Shown: positions 20,690-33,122, numbered from the stretch's first letter. The stretch: DNA of 64,000 bases from Paralvinella palmiformis (GCA_025642065.1 JAODUP010000071.1:610001-674000), one strand, 5' to 3'. Made by a program: numbers and translations. The notes: generated from the letters alone by a model not told the origin.

Positions 20690-20960
20690 TAAACGGCTGA
20701 ATATGTGGAGTTAATTCAACGCCGAGAAAAGGGTTCTCTTTTAATGATTGGTTTCCAAATAAAACGCTGCTCAGATTCTTCATCTCTGAGAGCCTTAGAA
20801 ACGGGGCGAAATGAATCGGTTCAATACTTGCCGGGCCGTTTAAGGACTCTCCCATCTTCACTGTTTCCATATGGCCTCTGGGCCGTTTTTTTAAAAACAA
20901 GTGCGCCGTCTTGTGTTTACAAACGTTAATCAAATGAGTCCGCGAAGTAATCAATCATTG
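20690..20960. promoter_or_regulatory. Non-repetitive CpG-richer block, candidate regulatory element
   Basis: The sequence is balanced in composition, lacks repeats, and carries ACGTTAATCAAAT (shared with the 18.6-kb block), CCAAATAAAACGC and a GGCCTCTGGGCC palindrome-like piece. Open frames of 74-95 codons overlap on both strands without recognisable domains, which argues against one being real. Conserved non-coding status is a guess. Confidence 0.2.
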
Positions 20961-21853
20961 GTTGAAAATTCTATGAAGGCTTAAGGTTTGTTTTTGCTTC
21001 TGAACCATGGTTCTGATGATTAAGGCAAACATTTCCCTGTCTGCGAGTCAGTTGTTGCGCCTTATTTGCCTCAGGCTTGAGGTTCACGTGAATGAAACGA
21101 CTTGGAAATTTATTCAACAAACACCTTGACTTATTTAACAGCTACAAATAAAGTATTTAAGTCGTTTTCAAAAATATACAGACATTTCTATCGTACACAT
21201 ACGCCCAATATCCACCTTCCTTCATAACGAACGTTTGTAATTTCAACCTCGTCTTTTTTAAGTTTATGTTCTGCTTCCTTGAATTGTGTTTACAAAAAAA
21301 AACATCACGCGTCCTTTGTGTCAATAATTTAGTATAAATATCATCATAGATCATTCATCTGGTGTAGTAATCTTTGGATATCAAACTTCTTCAAAACTTT
21401 GTTTGGGTAAAACTTTCATCCCGGATTTGTCTTCTGATGGTTTCAATTGGCCTTCAGATACTGTTGAAGAGAAGGAGCTGGTTTGACGGTTTTCATATAG
21501 GAAGTTATTATCATACTGAGAAAATAGCCCAAAGCATCCGGATTGTTGTCATTATTAGGTGATTTAGTTAGATCGTAAATCCATACCTAATATATAATGT
21601 CGATATTTAAAGCACCAATAAACCATTTCTTGGAATCTAAGAATAACACAAAAATAGTAGCTTCAGAATCAACTGAACAATTATAGCTGGTTAAAATGGA
21701 CCCGTTCCGATGGCATTCCCAAAGAAGATGCGCTGAAGACAATCAAATAGCAAACAAATATAACGTATAACTCAGTTATAACAAAAACAAGATAAAAACA
21801 ATTTCAACAACAACAAATTTTTATACGTGGGAAATATAAACAGTATCTCGGTT

Positions 21854-22080
21854 TAACCAGCCCTGAGGCTAAACACTCACTCACTCACTCACTCACTCAC
21901 TCACTCACTCACTCACTCACTCACTCACTCACTCACTCACTCACTCACTCACTCACTCACTCACTCACTCACTCACTCACTCACTCACTCACTCACTCAC
22001 TCACTCACTCACTCACTCACTCACTCACTCACTCACTCACTCACTCACTCACTCACTCACGCACTCACTCACTCACTCAC
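21854..22080 (+). repeat. Long (CACT)n array grown from a SINE-C tail
   Basis: AACCAGCCCTGAGGCTAAAC, a decayed SINE-C 3' end, runs straight into about 52 CACT units (21874-22080) with only one visible interruption (GCAC near 22061). The near-perfect array contrasts with the decayed SINE piece, so the expansion is young. Confidence 0.9.
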
Positions 22081-22599
22081 ACAGTCACTGAGATAACTAA
22101 TTTTTCTATATATGCGTTGGCCATGAATATACCCTTATATCTATCCCTGTTTGAGGACTGAGATCAAATTATTGCAAGAAAACATAAAGACTTTAAAAAC
22201 AAACAACCACGACCTTTACCCTGGAATTTTGGAAAAAATCCAGATAATCTTTTCTTCTTCACGGTCCCGGTTAGTGTGGCAATAACATCATAGAAGATTC
22301 TCGTCTCAGTTCCGAAGAATGGCTGCCCCTTTTTTTGCGATGTACCAAGCAAGAGGAGGTGATTAAATGCGAATTTGTAAACAGTGTCATCCACGACATA
22401 CTGATGAATACGCACGCCAATGATGTCAGTATCGTAACTGTGACTGTCATTGTTTCCTTTTTTGCCAGTGTATTATTAACAGCCGTAAAAAACGAACATA
22501 TGGAAGGACAAGGACAACTGATTATTGGCCATCGATCGTGGTAGGTCTAAATGAGCTGTTACCTATTTACCGCACCGGCTATTGTTATACGTTGCCGGT

Positions 22600-22983
22600 G
22601 TTGTGACATTCGTATGGTAGGCTGTCGCCTTCCTGGGAGTGACTCCCCTCGTTATTGACCCAAAAAAAACAGGCAGGCTGGTGCTGCCATCTGCGGTTAA
22701 ATGTCTCCGTCGTCGCTGCGTGGGAAAAGCGCGGGAATATGTTCGTCCTGGTTCGTCGACCGTGTTAGCGGCGTGCGGGAAGAACGGATGGTGCGTTAGG
22801 ATAGATCGGATGATCGTTTGGCGGTGTTGACGTGCTGATGAAATATGTTGTTAAAATGAAAACTTTGCCTCCTATCCGACCAGATTGTTTGGCCTTCGTT
22901 TGACCTGTGTGTGGGAGACATGACACTGTCTTAGCTCCGTGGCTGGTTCGCGGACATCCGAAAGAGGAGAGGCCTGTACCATG
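22600..22983 (+). promoter_or_regulatory. CpG-rich block ending in ATG before a GTAAGT donor, candidate 5' exon
   Basis: A CpG-rich segment ends CCTGTACCATG at 22983 and is followed at once by GTAAGT, a consensus splice donor. This would fit a 5' UTR exon whose start codon is split from the rest of the coding sequence. No downstream partner exon was recognised. The motif alone can arise by chance. Confidence 0.25.
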
Positions 22984-23204
22984 GTAAGTTGATCAATTTC
23001 CGTTTCGACGAAAAGACGTGTCGCTTAAGCAAGAATGATTTGATTAAGTGCGCAGTATATAGATGCGAATTTTCGGGTAATCAAATGCGTTAAAATATTA
23101 TTTTAATTCATGTTTGGGAAGTGTGGTAGGCTGGAAAGACGTTAAACTGTATTGGCGTCTCATCGGATTGGTGATACATTAATAATCTTATAAGGACGTA
23201 AAGC

Positions 23205-23535
23205 CATCTTGGTAGTGACAATCCTCTATAAAACACTCTAGCAGTGGCCATCTTCTAAATATAAACTCAACAATGGACATCCTCTGTGAAACATTCTGCC
23301 TATGTTCATCCTCTATCAAATACCCCGGTAGTGATAATCCTCAATAAAACGCTCCGTCAGTGGCCATCCTCTATAAAACATTATGGCAATGGCCATCCTC
23401 TGTAAAACACTAATAGTGACCATGGTCTATATAATACTCTGTCAGTGGCCACCCTCTAAGCAAAAACTAGCAAAGGCCATCTTGCATAAAATGATATATC
23501 GGTGGCCATCCTCAATAAAACACTATAGCAGTGGC
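23205..23535 (+). repeat. Degenerate minisatellite of about 31 bp
   Basis: About eleven units of the form GTGGCCATCCTCTATAAAAC followed by ACTCTAGCA. GGCCATCCTC/GACCATGGTC/GGACATCCTC variants recur every 28-33 bp. Units differ at several positions, so the array is old. There is no coding potential. Confidence 0.85.
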
Positions 23536-24123
23536 ATTCGACAAAAAATCAATTATTGCTGAAGCTAGTTGTCTTAATTAAATAATATGACATAGTTAAT
23601 CAGGCTATTCATGAAATTATAGCTAACATGAAAGCGTCACCATTCTGGATGTAAGTGTAAATGCCATCCCTACAAACCACATGACATCCAGAAATTAGAG
23701 CATCCCGTCTTCAACACATTGGCGACAGAAATGATTCCATCTAACAGCACGGAACATATCTCGCTTGAAGAAAGAGAAGTATTGAATTCAATCGACGGAA
23801 AACCATATTAACAAACTCGATACAATTACCATTTATCTTTTCGACCATGCGTATGGAATGTCTTACTTGTCATGCTGCTGCGGGGTTTGTGTCTGAGGTA
23901 TTCGGTTAAGAAAAATGAGCGCGTTGACACTGATCGTATATTTTTAGATGCAGAGGCTCGTTAGTGGCAGGTGTAATTAAAAGCATATCAAACAAAACGA
24001 AAATAAATTCATCAATAAGACATCTGCCGAATTAGAGTAAGTGAAACGAGTCATCTCTAACAGCAGTAGCCCAACAGCTTCAGAAATACAGTTTAAACTA
24101 TGCCGATTAATCAATAAAAACAT

Positions 24124-24343
24124 TCTGTCGATGATAATCGGGGCGCCTGTGCGGTCTAGCGGTAGCGTGTTGGAGCACAGATCACTTCCACCACCTCTCG
24201 GCGTGGACATATCTGAAGGTTGTTTCATCTTTGACTTCGCTTCATTACCGTTGCAGGTCGCTCGACCCATTTAGCCTAACATGTGTACAAAAGTGGCCGT
24301 AAAACATCAATCATCATCATCATCATCATCTGTCAATGATAAT
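24124..24343 (+). repeat. SINE-B copy with target-site duplication
   Basis: The element body (24139-24328) runs from GGGGCGCCTGTGCGGTCTAG through CTTTGACTTCGCTTCATTAC and GGCCGTAAAACATCA to an (ATC)n tail. It is flanked by TCTGTCGATGATAAT (24124-24138) and TCTGTCAATGATAAT (24329-24343), 14 of 15 bases identical. The duplication fixes both element ends and shows LINE-type target-primed insertion. The tail grades into ATC repeats. Confidence 0.85.
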
Positions 24344-24393
24344 TCACTTCTATATAAATCTGTATTAACTCCAGTGTTGCAATATATAAATAA

Positions 24394-24396
<3 letters not shown>

Positions 24397-24454
<58 letters not shown>

Positions 24455-24469
24455 AAAAGAGAGAGAGAG

Positions 24470-24529
<60 letters not shown>

Positions 24530-24540
24530 ATATATATATA
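24397..24540. repeat. Compound (TA)n(GA)n(GT)n microsatellite
   Basis: About 20 TA units, then an interrupted GA tract and about 28 GT units, followed by a short TA run. Confidence 0.95.
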
Positions 24541-25007
24541 GTTTTCTCCATTTTGTATAAAGTGCCCCTTAAAAGCCATTTCTGGTTTTATCGCACAAAT
24601 TTATATTTAACATCTCAGCAATAACTCACCAGCAAAATTAATATTACTTTAGGATCACAAATTGTTATTTGTATTCAAATTACTGTGTGACACCAAACAA
24701 CGGGAATATAAAGATTAATTTTAGTTTTTTAATGTATTTTTATTATTTTGTTTAACAAATATGTAATGATTTTAAAGCATCTACTGTGTAAAACCTTTTT
24801 TCCTGATATACACCCATTTGTGGATTGTTCCACTAGACCATACTATTATTGATTGTTGTTTGCCACAAAGAAAGATATTGCATACTGGAGAAATTCGTGC
24901 GCGAAAACTGCTACCAGATAGCTACAAATATGCCAGTGTAAGATATCTGTTTTACAACAGCTGATGCATTTGAATTAATGGCCATGCTAATTGCTTTCTT
25001 CTATAAA

Positions 25008-25115
25008 TGTGTGTGTGAGTGTGTGCGTGCCTGCGTGCGTGCGTGTGCGTGTGTGCGTGCGTGCGCGCGTGTGTGCAGGTTCACGCAATAAATAAATAAA
25101 TAAAATAAAATAAAT
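25008..25115. repeat. (GT/GC)n tract with AAAT repeats
   Basis: An interrupted GTGTGC/GCGTGC alternating purine-pyrimidine run of about 70 bp (Z-DNA-prone), followed by several AAATA/AAAT units. Confidence 0.85.
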
Positions 25116-25976
25116 CTTCTCATGTATTGCTCACACGACACTGTCTTGAACCTTGATGACAACTATGACTATCAATGACAGCCAAAATAACTGCGCTAAA
25201 ACGTTGCTAATTGATAAAGACAACCGTAAATAAATAAATAAATCAAACGTGTATCTTTTCACCTTCAGTTTGGGTGACGAAACTCGGTATGCATGTTTAG
25301 GATAAAATATCAGGTACAACGTTCTTACCGATACACACAATTCATTTATATGATAATATAGCAGATTTGTTAGTCAAGAAAGTTATGGCATAGAAGTCAA
25401 TATGGCTGTTATTCCACTTTTTATCCTTTCCGCGTTTTGGATTACACAGGTGATATGCTGTGGCAGTTGTGATTATTGCAATGTCAATAATGTTTAAGTG
25501 ACATGTTGAATTTAAGCAGTTGATCAATAGAGAAAGGCCACACAGTCTGTAAACATCTCCAGCTGCACCGCACTCCCGGCCATCCCCGCTCTCCATTCGC
25601 AGTAATGCCGGGATATCTCGAAGGTCATAGCGAGGACGGGTTAAACAGCTAGGACTCCCGCCGGGTTGATTTGTTCTTCAATATGTCCGTGAATTGGCAG
25701 TAAGGCTGATAAGCCAAGTCCGTGTTCGAGTCATTGTTCGCTGTGGCTGTTACAACAGGTGGTATTCTTGCACCGATATCATCATCACAGATGTCAGTTT
25801 CACATACGGTGATTTGCGGCTCGGACGGTGACAGGAAATGGCTTTTTGATGTCAGAGGATGACGGTGCAAAGGTTGTCTGAAGGGCTGGGAGATAAAGCA
25901 TTGGCATACTGCTGTCTAGGTTTTTTTTTGGTGGCAAAACATATTAATAGCAATAATATTACTTAGCATCTTTCTT

Positions 25977-25978
<2 letters not shown>

Positions 25979-26035
<57 letters not shown>
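25979..26035. repeat. (AT)n microsatellite
   Basis: About 28 AT dinucleotides. Confidence 0.95.
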
Positions 26036-26036
<1 letters not shown>

Positions 26037-27288
26037 TATCCCACACACCCGCAGATACAAAGTGACGTAATAGTACCAGGCCTACTCTTGGTATTGACAC
26101 CTAAAATATTCCCAATATTACTAGTAACAGCAGTAGTTAGTGATTGTAATCTGATTACTATTTCTGCTATAACCAATTACTTTCACCATTCATCGGCTGA
26201 AGTTAGTATATGGTGGCTTCAAATCGTGCATTGATGAGAAACCAAAAAGATCTATGGATTCATAGGAAATAATTTTTATACCGAGAAAACATCTGCGCTG
26301 GCATTCCCAGGTACATTTGCCATTGTGTTGTAGCCGGTCTATCAACGCCTTTAGAACCTCCAGCATTTAATGAGCACACATAGGGTATTAATTAATACAG
26401 CGTCGTGGAAGTCATATTAGTCAGCTTGATCCGGATCAAGCAGGACCAAAATACAAGAGTCACGATCCAACCTTCTAATGACAGCAACCACGCTTATTTT
26501 AACCTAGACCTGCAAAAGCCTAATTATCTACCTGGTTTTTGGTCATTTCTTAAGAGGCAATATTATGAATTACCACTAAGACCATTTTGCCGGCAATCTT
26601 TGTTGATGCGACTCAGAATTGGACCATCTCTGCTTACCCGAGATAAACTGTTTTTGTCTGAGTTTTCCAATTATTATAATATAGTGTCATAAGAAATCAC
26701 CTAGCAAAGTGTGTAGTTCTCCCTAAAACGATGGGATTGTTTGTTTTGTCTCACCTGAACAAATAGAATAGGTGCAGCGTTTTCGGAATACAGCATTTGT
26801 GTAATCGTTACTGTCAATCCTGTGCCTGAACTGTCAGAGATATGAAACTGTTCTTATTTAAGAAAACGATTTTGTTTCTTAATCCATAAACGAATCATGG
26901 CAGTTCTGATTCCATGTTTTAGTATAATTTCCGGCATGACAGTCTATATGAAGTAACCTCCATACTGAGCAATGACTAAATAGCGGGGTGGCAGCTGCTA
27001 TTGACACAAATGTAGGGAACAGATTTATTGGAGTATCTTATAAGTTTAAATGGTAGGTTTTTTTATTGGTATTAGTTTATCTAGAAATTTGCACGGATCA
27101 CATTACATGAAATGTGATGATTATAGAACAATTTGACTCTGGGTTGTCACGTGATGATCTTCTGTTTATTTACCGGCTGCTGGTCTCTGTTAGATGCGTT
27201 AATTGCGGCAAATAACCATCTAGTAATTAAATGAAGAAGGTGAACAGCTGTATAGAAGCAACGTCATTATTATATACTGTAACTGTAT

Positions 27289-27345
27289 CCACACACACAC
27301 ACACACACACAGAGAGAGAGAGACACACACAGAGACACACATACA
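27289..27345. repeat. (CA)n/(GA)n tract
   Basis: CA repeats followed by GA repeats and further interrupted CA/GA units. Confidence 0.9.
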
Positions 27346-27608
27346 AATATACATACAGTAATATATTGCTTTACGTCATTTCGGCTTACGTTAAATTCAC
27401 CTTTACGCAACTTTAGGTCCGACGTTACGTCACTCAGCTAAGTCACTTACATCACATTAAAAGAATGTGAAATAAATAAATAAAACATAGAATATAAACG
27501 AAATTAAAAAGTAATTTAAAATACAGTAAAAAACATTAAAACAATAAACGTATGTACGATAGAATATTAGCATCGCAAGGCATTTTTATGGCATTATATC
27601 GTACTAAA

Positions 27609-27631
27609 CTCTCTCTCTCTCTCTCTCTCTC

Positions 27632-27692
<61 letters not shown>
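27609..27692. repeat. (CT)n(TA)n microsatellite
   Basis: About 12 CT units, then about 28 TA units. Confidence 0.95.
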
Positions 27693-27695
<3 letters not shown>

Positions 27696-28225
27696 ACAGA
27701 CTTATCTAAACAGTACATAAAATAGGTTCTCTTTATAATACCTTTTCCATGGTAGTCTATTATATTGTGACAGTTAAGTTCAAATTTATCAAATTCAAGA
27801 TGATAAAGTTGTCCATTCATTAGAAACCTCTTTAGTGTTGTCTACTTCATTAAAAATATCTCAGTTCATATTCGTGTTCGATTTCGATAATTGTGTTGAC
27901 TATTGATACAAGTGTAGCTTCCCAGTTCCAGTAGCCGAGTAGGTTATATATTGTATTCTTCACCAGTGAACATTTTACAGCCGAGCCTCAGCAGTGACCA
28001 ATTCGCCAATTCTCCCCGCGATAGCGGATGCCTGACTGGTTGCTGGTAATTGACATAAGCCAGGCCAATAGAGACGCCCATCTAATTACCGAACAGTCTC
28101 GGGTTTGAACTGACAGTTCGGCTCTGGTGTGTTTCTTTTCCCCGGTAAATGGATGCGCCCGTTTAACGTTTACCGTCCACGGATATGTCTCATACCGGAA
28201 AAGTATAGTGACACGTTAGTCTCAC

Positions 28226-28408
28226 CTCCGCCGACCAGTTGTCAATTTCCACTTGGAACTTCTGGAATGGGGAAATTTTATCTTCCCGACCACCCGCCCG
28301 CCGGAAGTGAACCGTTGTCGGCGTCTCGTCGAATATCTCGGCATGCGAGGAGCTGGGTAAACATATCCCGTGTTTCTTACTTAGAGCGTTCACGTCTAAC
28401 ATTGCCAT
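28226..28408 (-). CDS. Candidate coding exon of an unidentified gene (61 codons)
   Basis: On the - strand, ATG at 28408-28406 opens 61 codons (MAMLDVNALSKKHGICLPSS, later FDETPTTVHF and KFQVEIDNWSAE) that end exactly in phase 0 before a GTGAGA donor at 28225. Composition is balanced and protein-like, and the region is GC-richer than its flanks. The + strand also has a 99-codon open frame here, so strand and coding status are unsure. I do not recognise the family, and no second exon was found. Confidence 0.3.
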
Positions 28409-28514
28409 CAATCATGGGTATCCAGTAACCTGGATGTCTTATGGCTCAGATGGCAATTGGATAGTTTCTCGACGTCCTCAGTAAATTAACGTTCGGCTGA
28501 TTATCACACAATTG

Positions 28515-28553
28515 TGTAGATCCAGAGTGTAGATCCAGACTGTAGATCCAGAG
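28515..28553 (+). repeat. 13-bp tandem repeat, three copies
   Basis: TGTAGATCCAGAG occurs three times in direct tandem, the middle copy ending in GAC. Confidence 0.9.
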
Positions 28554-28713
28554 TGAACAAATCCACTGATGTGACCTTATCATCATGATGTAACCCACAA
28601 GGGTCAGCAATATGATAAATATATAGCGAGCTTCCTGATTGTGGTTAGACGTAGAAGCTATTTCACTAGTACATTTTGAACCATAAGTTAAGTCTCTCCC
28701 CTCCCTGGTTGTG

Positions 28714-28733
28714 CATGTGTGTGTGTGTGTATG

Positions 28734-28780
<47 letters not shown>

Positions 28781-28791
28781 TGGGGGGGGGG
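28714..28791. repeat. (GT)n(TA)n(GT)n and G12 tract
   Basis: A compound dinucleotide run followed by a run of 12 G. Confidence 0.9.
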
Positions 28792-29240
28792 GGTCTGTTA
28801 CAAAATATAACAATGGCGTTGCTGCTACATAGCAGTTCACCTTCTTCGTTTAATTCAGTTTTGTCCTTGCAGTAGCTTATAATCACTAAATGTGCAAATA
28901 TTATATCCGTGGACTGATGTATTCAGCTTCATCGGATAATTGAAACTTGATATTGCAAAACAACAGTTGGTAACGATATCTGTTTATGGATTCCATGTTT
29001 CCACTGTGAGAGCTGATTGACTAATTATAGCGCTAGCTGACAATCATTATTGGAAAGAGAACCATCATTATCACCGGAAGCCACACCATCAAAGAACAGC
29101 CGCTTGCTATCTGTTTGTTTATTTGTTTGTTTATGCTTAAGGTAGCGGTCTTCTAATCATGTTTGTCATAGAATAGAGGTAATTTTCAATCGTCTGTTGT
29201 TACAAGTCTTAAGCAACAGTTTGATCTTTACTTGTATGTT

Positions 29241-29400
29241 GATCGATTCATGTTTTACGGCCACTTTTGTGCACATGGTAGGCTAAATGGGCCGAGCGAA
29301 GCCAAAGATGAAACATCCTTCAGATATGACCACGCCGAGATTCGAACTCAGGTGGGAGTGATCTGTAGTCCAACGCGCTACCAACTAGACCACGGAGGCA
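29241..29400 (-). repeat. SINE-B copy, tRNA-derived
   Basis: On the - strand it has the GCCTCCGTGGTCTAGTTGGT head, the box B core GAGTTCGAATCTCGG, and the body CATTTAGCC to GTGGCCGTAAAACATG. The head is the best preserved in the window. No clear target duplication was seen. Confidence 0.8.
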
Positions 29401-32400
29401 AGTGAAATACACTTAATCCCCCTGAATTCACTAACCTTCGTGTGTGACTCACGGGCCTTTCATTCGTCAACTATTTTGTGGGTTTCATGTTGTAAGTACA
29501 CATTATTTTAGTCGTGTTTGTTTATTATGGTTTTGTGTGTTTGTTAAATATGTTTTGCCGTTGCAAACTGATTATAGGATTTATCTGTCACAAAATATCA
29601 GCTTGTCTAGGTTCTCACATTAAAAAATCGACCAATAGCCATCGATTATCGATATGTAACATAGGACCATTGTCAGGAACAAATAGTTTAGTAACCTTCT
29701 TTCTGGATTTGTTTATGACTTAGAGGCAGATCACCCCTATTCAGTGCGACGTATCCCAAGCCATATCTGGGTTATACATTAAAAAAGACTCCGTGTTCCA
29801 ATTGTAAGCTGCAGTTTGGCTACGAGTTATCCTTTTTGAGTCAGTTATCTGCCAATCATTTCACACGATATAAACTTTCACAATAGGATTATCCTCAACC
29901 TGCTGCAAGGGTACACACCTGAAATGTTTCTTGTTGGTAGGAAGTTATTCAGTAAGCTCGTTTTATCACTTGTACCTTCCTGCGTATTAAACATGATGGG
30001 GATAGCCATACTTTCTCCGGCTGCAGACAATTATTTGACCAAAGCATTAATATGTTTGTTTATGTATGAGTTATCCACATGAATCTCGAGATCCCGTTGT
30101 ACGTACAGCAACATTATCTTTTTATCAGAAATAAATTAGTCTCACTAAGTACCGGTGGTTATTTGAGAAAGTGGTAGCTTCAAGCTGTTTAAGAGTCACT
30201 GGTTTAGCTTCTATCAATGGTACTCATATTTGAGGAGAGACGTTGTGAGAAAGGAAAAAAAGGGGAAATGTTAGCGATATGCCACCATTAGTAATAATTA
30301 TTGTCTGGGCAATTAATACATGCATGACTAGCTGTGCATTCATGTCTGGGCCATTCATCCACACCCATGATGGCGTGCGTACGTGCGTGCGTGTACTTTT
30401 TTCACCAACGTATCTGGAAAATAGTGCACAACTAACTTAAAATGATATATTTCTGTTATAATATCGTAAATACACATAATGATCACTATATTATTGTTTT
30501 AAGATAAGAAAATAACTATCACGACCAGTTGTCCAGTTTAAAAAGTCTTAATCTTCCAGTTAGCTTCTCTTTAAATATGTCTATAGCAACAGGTGCAGAC
30601 ATTATACCCTGACGACTGGTTTGTGGGGGCGGAGCGGAGGAGGGGGCAGGGGGGTGTTGTGTCAGCTTATTTGTATTTCTATCAAGCAGATGTTTCATCA
30701 ACCAAGTGTTAAATACATTAATTTGCTTTTGATTAACAGTTATTTGCTATATGTGATTTAAATTTAATCAATGATGACCGATAGCGGATTTAGGTATCGC
30801 TGCGGGGGGGGGGGGCATCTCAATGGCCGAATGCATCAAAGACAAATTTTAATTATGTGTTACTTTTTGTAGAATCCTCAGTACGGTCTCGAACTCACTA
30901 AGATCCATATTTAGGTCTGCCGATGATGGTTGTTTAGTTTTATGCACAAATTGAAAACGACCATCTAAATTAGCATTCGCTGAATAGTTTATTAATCTAC
31001 AGTATTTGAGGTCATTTTAACGTGTAGTCAACTTATTATTTAACAATACAACGGATATAACCCGGACAAGGATTTTAGTTTGAATACCAGCTGGTCTTCT
31101 TCACAAGATTACGTATTTTTGTGAACAATAATTAACATCGCATAAATGCATAGAGAAAAAGGTTTCCGAATTGTTTGAGATGTGAATCCTGTGTATAAAA
31201 CTGAATGCTACTCGTTTTAGTACAGCTGCACCAAAAGCGTTATATCATGTCTGCAGAATCACTGGAATTATGACTACTCAATAATTGCCACTTCCTCGTC
31301 CCCAGGCACCTTGCCTCTAGGTGACACCGTGACCTAGCTTATTGGTGGTATCAGATGTCAAGCCACCAGGATAATCAGAGTGCTGTGCTGTTTTTGATGA
31401 AAAGGAATATCAAAAATATTCATTGGCTCTTTCTCTTTCTTTTTCTTCCTTTCTGCGCTGCATTGTTATGGATGCCATGGCAATTTCGGCGTGAAGTGGG
31501 CCTAACTGACTATGATAAAAAGAGGAACATATTAATATCTTTAAGATGCAGTGACCATACGAATGCTCTTGCGTCGCGTATTTTCGACGACTATATGACT
31601 TATAAAGGATGGCGTAAAATGCAACCGGTAACTAGTGGTTGTCTTTTTGCGGTATGAAAAATAAGCAGCACAAATATGAAAACAATTATCAAATCCATTA
31701 TTAGCAATCGTAAAGTAATTACCGTTGGCATAAATATTGCCTCGGGCTATTTCGGTGGTGTTTAACAACGAGAATAACAACAACAGTAATATTACCGCAA
31801 TATCCAGTGATTTTTCTTATTTGTGACGACTGCGGGTTTGTTTACACTTTGGTTGTTTCACGTGCTTGTTATGCTTTAATTCATTATAATTACGAGGGTG
31901 AGTGTGTGTGTGTGTGTGGGGGGGGGGGTTCACAAGTAAATTATTTAAGTAAGTCAATGAACTATTTGTTCAAACTCAATTAGGTATCTGTGTTGTAGCA
32001 TATACATATATGTATACGTAATACATAGATCAGTAGTTAATATAAGCTTATAAACAGTCTTTGGTAATAGTATCAACAAATAATTTTGCCCAGAATAAAA
32101 CTTGGCTTAATTGGGTCATCATTTTAAAAAGTGTGCATTTTAATGAGATTCATGAACGCATTACACGGAGAGAGCTTGCGTTTAAACTATGATAATCAAA
32201 ATTGTATCAAATATATTTCTCAGAAAAAAAACCCTACATATTGTGATATTAACACTTTTTAATGTAATTGAGGAACCTCCAAAATTTCATCTGAACTATT
32301 ATTAATTTAGAAAATACAAAATTCAAACACTGTATTATGAGGGCATTGCTTGATACCTGTTCCACACTTATCCAGCATACAGAATATAACCTTGATCGGT
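29401..32400. other. No gene recognised
   Basis: AT-rich non-coding DNA with short G-runs (30803-30813, 31919-31927) and a (GT)n tract at about 31900. Short open frames here have no recognisable domain. I see nothing I can support as a gene. Confidence 0.4.
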
Positions 32401-32404
32401 CAGA

Positions 32405-32825
32405 AAAGGCCTATTCTGTTATAGAATTGGAACTAATCATCAATTCCAATTTTAACTACAGAAGTTGAAAAGGAAAATTTTGAAATATTTGGAAGTTGAA
32501 TTGGACGATTCTGATTTTGAATTAGAATTGATCAAATCAACAAAATAATATTAAATATAATTCTATTGTGTAAATTCCCCTGTTTGTCGAAATATTCATA
32601 GATACACTCGAAAATAATGTCATGATAATGAGATTTTACCCCATATTTGTGGTGTCCTCAATGTAGTGTTTCGTGAAATGATCAGTAGGTGAGTGAGAAT
32701 TGTTGGTAACAGTTAGATTTATATTCTGATCCGACCACCGAGACAGGAATTGGGGTTATTTAAATTGGAATTGGATATGATAAAAGTTAACTAAATAAGA
32801 CTGACAAATTGGAATTGCCTTGTTT
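32405..32825. repeat. Second cluster of GAATTGGAA-like motifs
   Basis: AGAATTGGAAC, CATCAATTCCAATTTT, GTTGAATTGGACG, GAATTAGAATTG, AGGAATTGGGG, AAATTGGAATTGG and CAAATTGGAATTGCC recur over about 420 bp. The same motif set occurs at 11.6-11.8 kb. It may be the subterminal repeats of a DNA transposon or a decayed minisatellite. Confidence 0.4.
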
Positions 32826-33122
32826 CCTGTTTTAAGGTTTGATCATAATTCTGTTATCTAGCGTGTGTAGTCATAAATAATTCAGAACAAGGAATCTTTG
32901 CTTCAGTTATTTTTTGTATATTTTAGCTTTTCTTTGCGTTTATCTTTGGCTTCATCTATTAAGTGCTGTAACTTTGGTGCTTCTAGTACTGGATCTAGCT
33001 TTGATGGAGCTAGTAGTGGGCGACATTTGACATTGATAGAACTGGTATTAGTCTGTCTATAGAAATATCATTGTTCTTAGCTGTGCCAGAGACATGCACA
33101 TATATTTGTTACACTGATTGAT

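Noticed and set aside
21874..22080. CRISPR-like or centromeric repeat
   Set aside because: A pure tetranucleotide array without spacers; a simple microsatellite explains it.
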